DNA from: Azospirillum canadense
Lineage (GTDB): Bacteria > Pseudomonadota > Alphaproteobacteria > Azospirillales > Azospirillaceae
Assembly: GCF_025961225.1 (NCBI RefSeq)
Contig: NZ_JAOQNG010000010.1
Span: 548,501-612,500, forward strand
Length of the DNA: 64,000 nt
Reading direction: 5' to 3'
Under the pieces are notes generated by a model, which had not been told where the DNA came from, made no database searches, and saw only the letters and a program-made list of their open reading frames with translations. Positions within the stretch are counted from its first letter, which is position 1. The number at the start of each line of letters is the position of its first letter. Below are positions 54,688 to 63,459 of the stretch, one piece after another. A program made the translations under genes and the position numbers.

Positions 54688-55629
54688 ATGGCACGGCCGA
54701 CTCCCCCGTTCCCCCTGAGCCCGGCGTTGCTGGAGGCCTATCGCGTGCACGCGCGCCGCCGGTTGCCCGCGGGGCAGGTGGGCGGGCATCTCCGGCGGCA
54801 GCAGGGGCAAAGCCTTGAATTCCGCGAGCACCGCCAGTACCTGCCGGGCGACGACTTCCGGCACATCGACTGGCGCGCCTCGGCGCGCCTGGGGCCTGCG
54901 GCGCCCCCCCTGGTGCGCACCTTCGCGGCCGAGCAGCGCGTGACCGTTGCCGTGTCCATCGACACACGGGCGACCATGCGGCTGCCGGACCAGGGCCGGA
55001 AGCTGGACGTGGCGCTGTGGCTGGCCCGGGCGGTCGCCACCGTCGCCCTGGCGTCGGGCGACCGCGTGCTGCTGCACCGGCTGTTCGGCGATGGGGATGC
55101 GCTGGAGGAGGTCACCGGTCGCGGCCTGCCGCGGCGCGCTTTGGACTTCCTCGAGCGCGCGGCCACCGGTCCAGCCGATGAAACCTTCAACGGCGCCTCC
55201 ATGCAAAGCCGTCTGCCTCCCACCTCCGTGTGGATCGTCGTGTCGGACTTCTATTTCGAGGACGCCGACGGGCGCTGGCGGGATCTGCTCGCGCGGGCCC
55301 AGGAGGGGGCCCGCTGGGTGATTCTGGTCGAGCTGGACAGCTGGCCGGCTGAGCGTGCGCTGCTCACCGGTGGTCCGACCCTGGTGGACGGGCCGGGCCT
55401 GCCGGCCGGGCCGCTGCGCCGCGACCTCGACGAGAACCAGGCGGCCGCGGTGGCGGAACGCCTGGAGGCGCACACCGCGGCGTTGTGGCGGCCGGTCCGT
55501 CGCGGTGGGCTCGATCACGTCCCGTGGCGCTGGCCCGCGGCGCCGATGGCGGACGGCGGCGCCGCGTACTTCGTCGAACGCTTCACCCGCGATCTGACGC
55601 TGGCCCGCCTGTTCGCGAGGCGCGCATGA
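54688..55629 (+). CDS. DUF58 family protein
   Basis: A 313-residue soluble protein. The DUF58 signature is clear: GHLRRQQGQSLEFREHRQYL, PGDDFRHIDWRASARLG, then VAVSIDTRATMRLPDQGRKL, a vWA-like segment with a partly conserved metal site. Such proteins are partners of MoxR ATPases (for example MxaS) and probably present substrates. Starts 4 bp after moxR and overlaps the next gene (ATGA), showing tight coupling. The long frame extending upstream of 54688 overlaps moxR out of phase and was discarded. Confidence 0.92.
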   Translation: MARPTPPFPLSPALLEAYRVHARRRLPAGQVGGHLRRQQGQSLEFREHRQYLPGDDFRHIDWRASARLGPAAPPLVRTFAAEQRVTVAVSIDTRATMRLPDQGRKLDVALWLARAVATVALASGDRVLLHRLFGDGDALEEVTGRGLPRRALDFLERAATGPADETFNGASMQSRLPPTSVWIVVSDFYFEDADGRWRDLLARAQEGARWVILVELDSWPAERALLTGGPTLVDGPGLPAGPLRRDLDENQAAAVAERLEAHTAALWRPVRRGGLDHVPWRWPAAPMADGGAAYFVERFTRDLTLARLFARRA

Positions 55630-57245
55630 CCGCCGCCGCCCTCACGGCCGCGCTGGTGGCGCTGGTCGTCATCTACATGCGGCAGCCGAGCTTCCGCGCG
55701 CTGTCGCTCTCGGCCGCGCGTTTTCTGCTCGACCTGCCTGAGCCGACCGCGACGCGGCGGCGCTGGTCGGTGGCGGTGCCGCTGCGGTCGCCATCTTTCT
55801 GGATGCAGGCCGCCGTGCTGGCGCTGTTGCTCGCCGCGGTCCTTCTGGAAACGTGGCGCGTGGCCGGCGCGCCCCGGGCTCGGCTTGGTGTCTGGCTTGT
55901 CGTCGACACCTCCTACAGCATGACCACGCGGCAAGGCGGGACGACGCGCTTCGACCTCGCGCGCGAGACCGCCGGCCGCGCGATCGCGCGTGCCGACGCG
56001 CAACGGACCGGAGACACCGCGTGCTTCCGCATCTCCTCGTTTGACCTGAAGCGCATCGACCGTCTCTCCGACGGCGGGGCGGACGCCGCCCGCGCGGCGT
56101 TGGCCGGCCTGACCCCGCAACCGATCGGCACCGATCTGTCCGCGGCGACGGCGGCGCTGGCTGAGCCGCCCGCGGACGGGTGTCCGATCAGCCATGTGGT
56201 GGTCATCACCGACCGGCCGGCTCCCGCGCTCCCGCCCGACGCGGAGCGGGCGCTCGTCTGGATCGACGTGGGACAGCCCGTCGACAACATCGGCATCGAA
56301 GCCGTGGACGTGCAGCGGGACCCGTTCACCGGCGCGGCGCGCGAGGTTGTCGCGTCGATCACCGCCTGGGGCGGGCGGCCGGCCGACGCCCGCGCCACCG
56401 TGTTCGGACCGGACGGCCAGCCGGTCGCGGAGCGCCAGGCGGCGTGGTCGCCGTACGGCCCGTGGCGGGTCGCCTTCCAGCCGGACCGGCCGGGCACCTA
56501 TCGCATCGCGGTGTCACCCGCCGGCGCCTACGACGGCGACGACGCCGCCGAGGTGGAGGTGAACGCCGGTGTCGGACTGCGCGTCGATTGGCGGCTTGCG
56601 GACAAGCGGCTGCCCGAGCGGCTCGGGTGGACGAACGACGCCGGCCGCCCGATGTTGAAGGTGGTCAGCGACGCCGCGCAGGCGGGACCGGAGCCGACGC
56701 TGGTGGTGGGGGCCGGATACCGGGCCGGCGGCGCATCGCGCGTCGCGCTCTTCGCGGACCGTCATCCCATCCTCGACGGGGTGAACTTCGACGTGCTCGA
56801 CGGAGCCGGCATGGCGGCGGCCCGCTTTCCGGCCAGCTTTCCGGCCGGATTCCGCACGGTGGCCGCCGATGCGGCGCGCCATGTCTGGATCGCCACCGGC
56901 GAGACGCCGCGCGTCGTCCTGCTCCCCGGGTTGCCGGTGACCGGCCGCGGCCCCCTGGATGACGCGTCGACGCTGCTGTTCTTCAACGCGGTGCGCTGGC
57001 TTCTGGCCGGCCAGACCGCGCCGGTGCCGACGCGCTGGCTGACGCCGACGGGCGCGGTGGTTGCGGCCGCCGAGGGGGAGGGGAACACGGGCGGGGAACA
57101 CCGCTCGCACGGCAGCCTCGACGCGTTGGTCCCGCGGCCGGCCGGCGGCGCCCCGGAACCGGTGTGGCCGTGGCTGCTCGCGGCCGCGTCGCTGCTGTTC
57201 GCCGCCGAGCGCGGCCACGCCGCATGGCGCTGGAGGACGGCTTGA
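55626..57245 (+). CDS. Membrane-anchored vWA-domain protein (BatA-like)
   Basis: About 539 residues. Two N-terminal hydrophobic segments (ALTAALVALVVIYM and FWMQAAVLALLLAAVLL) precede a vWA domain: VWLVVDTSYSMTTRQGG holds the metal-ion site DXSXS, and the later Thr/Asp of the site are in TPQPIGTDLSAA and VVVITDRPAP. Then a beta-rich region (YGPWRVAFQPDRPGTYRIAV) and a C-terminal membrane helix (WPWLLAAASLLFAAERG). It would sit in the inner membrane with vWA domain outside or inside depending on orientation. Overlaps its neighbours by 4 and 22 bp. Confidence 0.9.
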   Translation: MTAAALTAALVALVVIYMRQPSFRALSLSAARFLLDLPEPTATRRRWSVAVPLRSPSFWMQAAVLALLLAAVLLETWRVAGAPRARLGVWLVVDTSYSMTTRQGGTTRFDLARETAGRAIARADAQRTGDTACFRISSFDLKRIDRLSDGGADAARAALAGLTPQPIGTDLSAATAALAEPPADGCPISHVVVITDRPAPALPPDAERALVWIDVGQPVDNIGIEAVDVQRDPFTGAAREVVASITAWGGRPADARATVFGPDGQPVAERQAAWSPYGPWRVAFQPDRPGTYRIAVSPAGAYDGDDAAEVEVNAGVGLRVDWRLADKRLPERLGWTNDAGRPMLKVVSDAAQAGPEPTLVVGAGYRAGGASRVALFADRHPILDGVNFDVLDGAGMAAARFPASFPAGFRTVAADAARHVWIATGETPRVVLLPGLPVTGRGPLDDASTLLFFNAVRWLLAGQTAPVPTRWLTPTGAVVAAAEGEGNTGGEHRSHGSLDALVPRPAGGAPEPVWPWLLAAASLLFAAERGHAAWRWRTA

Positions 57246-59839
57246 CCTGCTGGGCGGTCCCCCTCCTGGGCGGTGCGGTCGGCTGCGACGGCGGCGGCTG
57301 GGTTGGCGCGGTGGCGATCGGCGGCGCCGTGCTGGCCTGGGCCGCGTCGGTCGTGCAGGCGGCGCGGGCGCGGCGCGGCGGACGCGGCGCCTGGGTGTGG
57401 GCGCTTCCGGTCGTGGTCGCGGGGATCGGCTGGCTGCTGGCCGCCGCCGCCGAAGCCCCGTGGCTGGCGCGCGGCGGCGGGACGGCCGAGGGACGACACC
57501 TGGCCGTCGTGGTGGATGCCTCCGCCAGCGCCCGTCGGACGCCGGAGCAGCTGCCGACGGCCTTGCAGCGCTTGGGCGAGCGGCTGGGGGACGCCTCGCG
57601 CCGGAGTCAACCCCTGGACACGGCCAGCGTCCTTCTGGTCGCCGACGGGATCGCGGAGGTCCGCAAGCGCGCGCCGCTCGCCGGACTCGCCGGCGCCCTT
57701 CCCGGTCTGGCGGGGGAGCCGGGACCACCCGATGGCGAGAGCGACCTAGCCACCGGCATCCGCGCGGCGGCCCGCCACGTCCGGACAGCGGGCGGCTCGG
57801 GCGCGGTGCTCCTGCTGTCGGACGGGTTGGAGACCCGTGGCGATGCCGCCGCCGCGGCGCGGGAGGCCGGGCGCCTGGGAATCCCCGTGCACACGGTGCC
57901 CGTGGCGAGTCCATCGCCCGGCATCGGGCTGGTGGCGAGCCATCTGCCGCCGCGGGTGGCGGCCGGCTTCCGCACGCAGCTCCGCCTGATGATCGCCAAC
58001 CCGCACGACCGGGCGGCCGGATTTCGCCTGCGCGCCTGGCTGAACGGGACCGGCGCGCCCGCCGAGGGGGCGGAGACCGTGCCGCCCGAAGCGGTGGGAA
58101 GCGCCATGCTCCCGCTTGAGTTCTCCGGTCGTGGACTGCAGTTCGTCGATGTCGAGCTGACGCCGATCGCGGGAGGTCCGGCGCAACGGCGCCGGCTCTA
58201 CACCCAGGTCGACGCGCCGACCCGTGTTGCGGCGCTCGGCCCGGCGCCCTGGCTGTCCGGGTTGCCCGATGGCGCCTACCGCGTGATGCGTCCCGCGCCG
58301 GGCGAGGCCTTCGACGTCGACGATCTCGACGTCGTCGTGATCGACGGCGTTCCGGCCGACCGGCTCGCCTCCGGGCAAGCGGAGCGCATCGCTGCGGCGG
58401 TGCGCGGCAAGGGCCTGGGGCTTCTGCTCGTCAACGGGCCGCACCGCGGACGGAGCGAGGATCCCACCGTCCTCATGGGATACGAAGCGACGGCGCTCGA
58501 CCCGTTGCTTCCGGTGTCCAGCAAGCCGCGCGAGGAAAGGGTCGAGCCGCCGGGCCGGCAGATCGTCGTGATGATCGACACGTCGGGCTCGATGTGCGGG
58601 GCGCCCCTTGCGCTGGCCCAGGAGCTGGCCGGGCGCATCGTGGAGCAACTGCGCGCGCGCGACACCCTCACCGTCACCGCCTTCGCGAGCGGCTTTCAAG
58701 ACGTCCTGTCCAACGCCGGCATGGGGCCCGATGGCAAGGCCCGCGCCCGCAGCGCCATCGGGTCGCTGGCGTGCGGCGGCGGCACCGATCCCAACGCGGC
58801 CCTGCAGCGGCTGAGCGCCAAGGACGGCCGGCGATGCGGCCTGTTCTTCATCAGCGACGGCGAATTCGACCTTCGCACCCGGCAGCCGGGGTGCATGACC
58901 ACGGTGTTCGCCATCGGGCAGACCGCGTCGTCGGTGAACGGCGCCATCCACCAGTTGGGCGAGGTGCACTTCGTCAATGACAGCCGCGACATGGCCGGCT
59001 TGCGCCTTGGCTTCTTCGATCCGGAGAAACGGAACAAGACGTTCGAACCCGGCCGGTACCGGCCGGACGCCCTGATCCCGACGTCCGGCTACCTGCCCGA
59101 TCCGCCGCAAGAGCTGGACGGCAACGCGGTCTCCTTTCCGCGCGAACGCGTCGAGCTTGCGGCGACGCGGCCGTATCCGGTGGATCCGGTGCTCGCCTTT
59201 CTCGACAGCGGCGCCGGCACCGCCGCCGCCTTCACCACCGAGGTTCCGGCGGGGTGGGGCCATGGCGGCGGCGCCCGAGCGATCGCGGCCTGGATGGAGC
59301 GGCTGGCCGCTTGGCCGCGGCGCGACCGCTACCTGTTCGACCTGGTCGACGACGGCGGCTCCCCGACGCTCCTCGTGTCGCTGGCGGTGCAGGACGGGCG
59401 CACGCCCACCGTCGAGCAACTCTCCGCGAGTCTGCGCGCACCGACCGGTGACCTGCCGCTGCGCACCGACGCCGATCCGACCACGTGGGGACGCTTCCGC
59501 GTCCGCTTGCCTGTGCCATCCGGCGTGGACGCGGCCACGCTGGTGCTGCGCGAAACCGGGCCGGACGCCCTGGATCGCGAACAGCGCATTCCGATACGCC
59601 TCGGCGGGCCCGAGAGAGGCGTGGTTGCGGCATCGTCCGAGCAGTGGGCCTTCGGCATCAATGCAGAGTTGCTGAAAGCCGTTGCCGCGGCCAGCGGCGG
59701 GACCTACGATCCGCCACCTTCGGTCCTCGGCGGAGCCGCGCCCAAGCCGCCCCTTGCCGTCCCGCTGTGGACCTGGTTCCTGGCGCTCGCCGCCCTCGTG
59801 TACGTGACGATGATCGCTTTCTGGAAGGTGCGCCGGTGA
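57224..59839 (+). CDS. Membrane protein with two vWA modules and a GATase-like middle domain
   Basis: About 871 residues. Two N-terminal membrane helices (WVGAVAIGGAVLAWAAS; WVWALPVVVAGIGWLLAA), then a first vWA-like module (HLAVVVDASASARRTPEQL with DXSXS), a beta region, a class I amidotransferase-like fold (DLDVVVIDGVPADRL; GLGLLLVNGPH) lacking an obvious catalytic Cys, a second vWA module (QIVVMIDTSGSMCGAPLALA; GGGTDPNAALQRLS; LFFISDGEFDL) with a complete metal site, a large beta region and a C-terminal helix (WTWFLALAALVYVTMIAFW). Order resembles BatB/GATase-type MoxR partners. Overlaps the upstream gene by 22 bp and the next by 4 bp. Confidence 0.88.
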   Translation: MALEDGLTCWAVPLLGGAVGCDGGGWVGAVAIGGAVLAWAASVVQAARARRGGRGAWVWALPVVVAGIGWLLAAAAEAPWLARGGGTAEGRHLAVVVDASASARRTPEQLPTALQRLGERLGDASRRSQPLDTASVLLVADGIAEVRKRAPLAGLAGALPGLAGEPGPPDGESDLATGIRAAARHVRTAGGSGAVLLLSDGLETRGDAAAAAREAGRLGIPVHTVPVASPSPGIGLVASHLPPRVAAGFRTQLRLMIANPHDRAAGFRLRAWLNGTGAPAEGAETVPPEAVGSAMLPLEFSGRGLQFVDVELTPIAGGPAQRRRLYTQVDAPTRVAALGPAPWLSGLPDGAYRVMRPAPGEAFDVDDLDVVVIDGVPADRLASGQAERIAAAVRGKGLGLLLVNGPHRGRSEDPTVLMGYEATALDPLLPVSSKPREERVEPPGRQIVVMIDTSGSMCGAPLALAQELAGRIVEQLRARDTLTVTAFASGFQDVLSNAGMGPDGKARARSAIGSLACGGGTDPNAALQRLSAKDGRRCGLFFISDGEFDLRTRQPGCMTTVFAIGQTASSVNGAIHQLGEVHFVNDSRDMAGLRLGFFDPEKRNKTFEPGRYRPDALIPTSGYLPDPPQELDGNAVSFPRERVELAATRPYPVDPVLAFLDSGAGTAAAFTTEVPAGWGHGGGARAIAAWMERLAAWPRRDRYLFDLVDDGGSPTLLVSLAVQDGRTPTVEQLSASLRAPTGDLPLRTDADPTTWGRFRVRLPVPSGVDAATLVLRETGPDALDREQRIPIRLGGPERGVVAASSEQWAFGINAELLKAVAAASGGTYDPPPSVLGGAAPKPPLAVPLWTWFLALAALVYVTMIAFWKVRR

Positions 59840-60714
59840 CCGATGAGGTTCTGCTCTCCGATACGGCGTCCCCGCCCGCGCTCAACGGGGCGGCGCTGCG
59901 CACCGTCCACGGACTGCCGACGCCGGAGGCACCGCTGCTGGCCGTTGCGGTCGGCCTGCGGGCGCCGGTGCTCGGTGCCCTCGATCGGGCGCTCGGGCGG
60001 CCCGCGGCGCCGGCGGCGCCGCTTCCCGAGGCGCTTGATCTCCTGACCGCGCCGCTTGGCCTCGACCCGCGCCGGCTGCGCTCGGCGTGGTCCCGGCTGC
60101 TCGGCCGGCTGCGCTTTGTCGCTCGCCCGGAGGGCGAGCCCCTTCAGTTGCTGGTCGCGCAGGCGGCCGCTCCCGACCCTCGGCCGGTCCGCGGGGTTGG
60201 CACAGGCGTCTACATGCCGGTGCCGATGTGGGGCTTGGTGGCCGCCATGGCGTGGGACGATCTCGGCTTCCGGCGCGAAGTCGCCGCGCGCGTGGTGTCG
60301 CATCTGCGGGAAGCCCACCTGATGCCGTCGGGCGTGGCGCCGTCCGTGCGCCTCGCCCCGGAGACGTGCTGGATCCTGCTCGCGGCGGGCGCCGACGCCG
60401 GAGCGGAGTCGCTCCGCTGGTGGAGGCTGGGCCTGGCGCGCCGACGCGCCGTGCGGGCGCAGACGGTCCAACAGCTGGCGTCGCTGATGGCGCTGAGCTC
60501 CCCGGCCTGGGCCGGCTTTTGGGACCAATGGCTGCTCGACCGCTTGCTGACGCGCACGCCCGACCTGGCGCGGCGGCTGTGGCCGGAGCTGGCCGATCCG
60601 CTTGCGCGCCTGCCGCTCACCGCCGGCGAGCAGGCCGACCATCCCCTGGCGTGTGCAGGCTGGGCGGCGGAGCGCCCGGACTGGATGCCTGCTCCCTCCC
60701 GCGTCCCCTTCTGA
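59836..60714 (+). CDS. Protein of unknown function in the MoxR/vWA locus
   Basis: A 292-residue protein without signal peptide or membrane helix. It is Leu/Arg/Ala-rich and mainly helical: GLRAPVLGALDRALGRP, PLGLDPRRLRSAWSRLLGRL, VYMPVPMWGLVAAMAWDDLG, LASLMALSSPAWAGFWDQWL. No known motif recognised. The GTG start at 59836 overlaps the stop of the vWA gene (GTGA). It precedes the second MoxR gene by 16 bp. By order it may be an accessory component specific to this type of MoxR/vWA system. Confidence 0.75.
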   Translation: MTDEVLLSDTASPPALNGAALRTVHGLPTPEAPLLAVAVGLRAPVLGALDRALGRPAAPAAPLPEALDLLTAPLGLDPRRLRSAWSRLLGRLRFVARPEGEPLQLLVAQAAAPDPRPVRGVGTGVYMPVPMWGLVAAMAWDDLGFRREVAARVVSHLREAHLMPSGVAPSVRLAPETCWILLAAGADAGAESLRWWRLGLARRRAVRAQTVQQLASLMALSSPAWAGFWDQWLLDRLLTRTPDLARRLWPELADPLARLPLTAGEQADHPLACAGWAAERPDWMPAPSRVPF

Positions 60715-60730
60715 ACCAACGGCGGCCGAC

Positions 60731-61771
60731 ATGCTCGATCCCAAAGTCCTGAGTTCCCTCGTCAACGCGCACCACAACACCTTGCAGAGCCTGCTGCACG
60801 TGGAGGACGTGCTCAACGGTCGGTTCATCGGAATGGAGACCCATGTGCGCGCGCTCATCCTGGCGGTGGCGTGCGGCGAGCCGTTGCTGCTCGTCGGACC
60901 GCCGGGAACCGCCAAGTCCCGCCTGATCCGCGCCTTCTGCGGCACCATCGGGCTCATCGACGAGGACGATCTGTCCAAGCGCGGCGACGGGTACTTCGAA
61001 TACCTCCTGACGCCCTTCACCGAGCCCGGCGAACTGTTCGGGCACTACGACATCGCGGCGCTGCAGAGGGGCGAAGGCATGGTGCGCCTGGAGAAGGGCA
61101 TGATGCAGAACGCCTCCGTCGTCTTCCTGGACGAGGTGTTCAACGCGTCCAGCGCCATCCTGAACTCGATCCTCGCTTTCATGAACGAGCGGCTGTTCCA
61201 CGACCGCGGCGAACTCCGTCCCGCGCGCATGCGCTGCATGTTCGCGGCGACCAACGACGTCCCGCGCGGTGGCGAACTGCGCGCCGTCTACGATCGCTTC
61301 GTGCTGCGCAGTTGGGTGGAGAGCGTCCGCGACACGCCGGAGGAGCTCGGCGGCCTGATCCACCGCGGCTGGCTGGAGACGTACGCGGTCGGCCATCCGC
61401 ACGAGAACCTGGCCCGTCTGCTCGACAAGCTCGACGCGCTGCGCGCCGACATCGGCCGCGCCACCACGCCCGATACGGTCAAGCGCCCCGACGACAAGGG
61501 GCTGTTCGGCAACCTCGCTCACCTCGTGCGGACGGCCCGCCAGTACAGCGCGAGCGCCGTATCGAACCGCCGACTCGTCAAACTCAGCTACATCATGACG
61601 GTCCACCGCATGCTGCGCGCCGTCCAGGAGAGCGCGCAGGGCAAGGCCAAGCCGGCGGCGGAGCTGCGGCTCGGGCGGCCGGAGTTGGCGCTGTTCTGGA
61701 CGCATTTCCTCGACACCATCGACCCGATGGTGGTGCAGAAACTCGAAAAGCTGCCCTACCCGGTGGAGTGA
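60731..61771 (+). CDS. Second MoxR/RavA-type AAA+ ATPase
   Basis: A 346-residue ATPase. Walker A LLVGPPGTAKSRLIRAFCG near residue 54, a RavA-like LLTPFTEPGELFGHYDIAAL, Walker B SVVFLDEVFNASSAILNSIL followed by FMNERLFHDRGE, sensor 1 FAATNDVPRGGELRAVYDRF and Arg RFVLRSWVESV. The TEPGELFG and FNASSAILNSIL signatures are those of the RavA/YehL branch of MoxR, different from the ATPase at 53472. A partner vWA protein would be expected; the vWA proteins upstream are candidates. Starts 16 bp after the previous gene; next gene 5 bp downstream. Confidence 0.93.
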   Translation: MLDPKVLSSLVNAHHNTLQSLLHVEDVLNGRFIGMETHVRALILAVACGEPLLLVGPPGTAKSRLIRAFCGTIGLIDEDDLSKRGDGYFEYLLTPFTEPGELFGHYDIAALQRGEGMVRLEKGMMQNASVVFLDEVFNASSAILNSILAFMNERLFHDRGELRPARMRCMFAATNDVPRGGELRAVYDRFVLRSWVESVRDTPEELGGLIHRGWLETYAVGHPHENLARLLDKLDALRADIGRATTPDTVKRPDDKGLFGNLAHLVRTARQYSASAVSNRRLVKLSYIMTVHRMLRAVQESAQGKAKPAAELRLGRPELALFWTHFLDTIDPMVVQKLEKLPYPVE

Positions 61772-61776
61772 CACGC

Positions 61777-63459
61777 GTGCAGGTCACCGTCTTCGCGCCC
61801 GAGGTGTGGCGGCCGGCGATGGACGCGGCCGCGGCGGAGCTGCCGCCGAGGGCGGCCGCGCTCATGCGCGCCATCGTCCGCTATCTCCATGACCGCCACG
61901 TCGGCCTCGCGCCGCGGCCGGCTGGCCGGCTCGCGCTTGCGTTGCTGGGCGACGGGCGGGGGCGGCGGCCGGTGCTCAGCGCACGCCGGCAAGGCGTGGC
62001 CGACTGGGTCCTGGCGTTCGAGCGCCTCGCCGACGGGGTGCTGCCGGTGGCGGACGGCGGCGACGGGCGGGCCGGGCGGTCGCCGGCGACCATCGTCCCG
62101 TCGGCGGTTCCCTACGCGCTGCTCGACCGCGTCGCGCTGCCGCTGGCGGCCGCGGCGCAACGGCAACTCGGCCGCTGCTACCTGTTTGGTGCCGAGGGGC
62201 ACGCCGCGCCGGCGGACGGGGCGCGGCTGCTGGACGCCTACGAGGCTGACCTGGACGCCGAGCTCGGCCGCCTGTGCGCCGGCTTGGCGGCGGAGCCGCC
62301 GCGGCTCTTCTGGCGCCACGAAGGGACGGACGTGGCCGCGCTGTCGCGGCGCGGTGGCCCGGCGGCCGGCGGCCTGCCCGAAGCGGACGCGGAGACGGTG
62401 ATGTTGCTCCAGGAACTCGACCCGGTGCTCGGGCCGGCGGTCCGCCGGCACGCGCGCAGCGTGCGGCCGCACCGCGCCGCGCTGCAGGCGAGCGGGGCGC
62501 GGCCACGGGAAGGCGGGGTCGCCGGGATCCGGGCGACGCGCAGCATCGACGACGTCGACGACATGCTGGTGAGCGAGTTCGCGAACGAACGCCTCATCCT
62601 GCTCGACCGTCTGGTCAACACCGGCTTTCTGGTGCGCCATCGGCCGCCGCGCCGGCAGAACCGGCGGGATGTTCTGCTCGTCGGGGCGCTGCCGTTGGGC
62701 GCGCGCGATGCGGCGCGGCGCCTCGCCAAGGTGAGTTGGATCGACACCATGGCCCGGTTGGCCCCGGTCCTGCAGTCGTCGGGGCTGCCGCGCAGCGACT
62801 TCGCCTGGCTCGATGGCGACCGGTTGGGTGGGGTGGCGCACGGCTTCGCCGGACTGCCGGAAGGGCGGCCGCTGCCCGGCGGCGACGGCTGGACCCTGAG
62901 CCCTGCCGACCGCGTCCGCTTCGTGTGGGCCCTGGATTGGCTGCCCGGCCTGCTGGACCGGCGCCGGACCTATCCCGACAACCTCGATCCTCCGCAAGGC
63001 GAGCACGCCGACGATGTCGCGGCGGCGTGCGCCCGCTGGACGCACGGGGCGCTGGCGCACGCCCTGGGTGGCGCCCCGCCGGCCGGCGACGGAGACGGCC
63101 GCCGGCCGGATTTGAACGATTACGGCTTCGTCCACGTCATGGTCGTCCTGCCGCACCCGACGGAGGGGCTGGAGGATGGCGCGGCGCGTTCGGCGGTGTT
63201 CGCCGCCGCGCGGGCGCTCGGCCTGGACAAGGGGCGGCGGCAGACCGCCAGCGTCCTGTGGATTCCCGAACGCGCCGACGACCTGGCGCGCTGGTGCGTG
63301 GCGTTCGACGACGGACCGCTCCTCCGGGTGATGGACGCGCTCGCCCCGCCGGCGGAGGCGCCGGAGGGCGGCGCCGACGCTCCGGACCCCCACCGGCTGG
63401 CCGGCGGCCTGATCGGTCTTTGGCTCACTCACCTACACGAGGCGATTCTTGGTGGCTGA
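61777..63459 (+). CDS. Large protein of unknown function in the MoxR/vWA locus
   Basis: About 560 residues from GTG 61777 (reading MQVTVFAPEVWRPAMDAAAA). No signal peptide or membrane helix. A helical N-terminal half (AALMRAIVRYLHDRHVGLA; LLDAYEADLDAELGRLCAGL) leads to ATRSIDDVDDMLVSEFANER, then FLVRHRPPRRQNRRDVLLVG, a segment with several Trp/Asp positions (VSWIDTMARLAPVLQ; VRFVWALDWLPGLLDR), a beta strand FVHVMVVLPHPTEG and an alpha/beta end (WCVAFDDGPLLRVMDAL; GLIGLWLTHLHEAIL). Possible vWA-related or substrate-binding partner of the second MoxR. Overlaps the next gene by 8 bp. Confidence 0.75.
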   Translation: MQVTVFAPEVWRPAMDAAAAELPPRAAALMRAIVRYLHDRHVGLAPRPAGRLALALLGDGRGRRPVLSARRQGVADWVLAFERLADGVLPVADGGDGRAGRSPATIVPSAVPYALLDRVALPLAAAAQRQLGRCYLFGAEGHAAPADGARLLDAYEADLDAELGRLCAGLAAEPPRLFWRHEGTDVAALSRRGGPAAGGLPEADAETVMLLQELDPVLGPAVRRHARSVRPHRAALQASGARPREGGVAGIRATRSIDDVDDMLVSEFANERLILLDRLVNTGFLVRHRPPRRQNRRDVLLVGALPLGARDAARRLAKVSWIDTMARLAPVLQSSGLPRSDFAWLDGDRLGGVAHGFAGLPEGRPLPGGDGWTLSPADRVRFVWALDWLPGLLDRRRTYPDNLDPPQGEHADDVAAACARWTHGALAHALGGAPPAGDGDGRRPDLNDYGFVHVMVVLPHPTEGLEDGAARSAVFAAARALGLDKGRRQTASVLWIPERADDLARWCVAFDDGPLLRVMDALAPPAEAPEGGADAPDPHRLAGGLIGLWLTHLHEAILGG

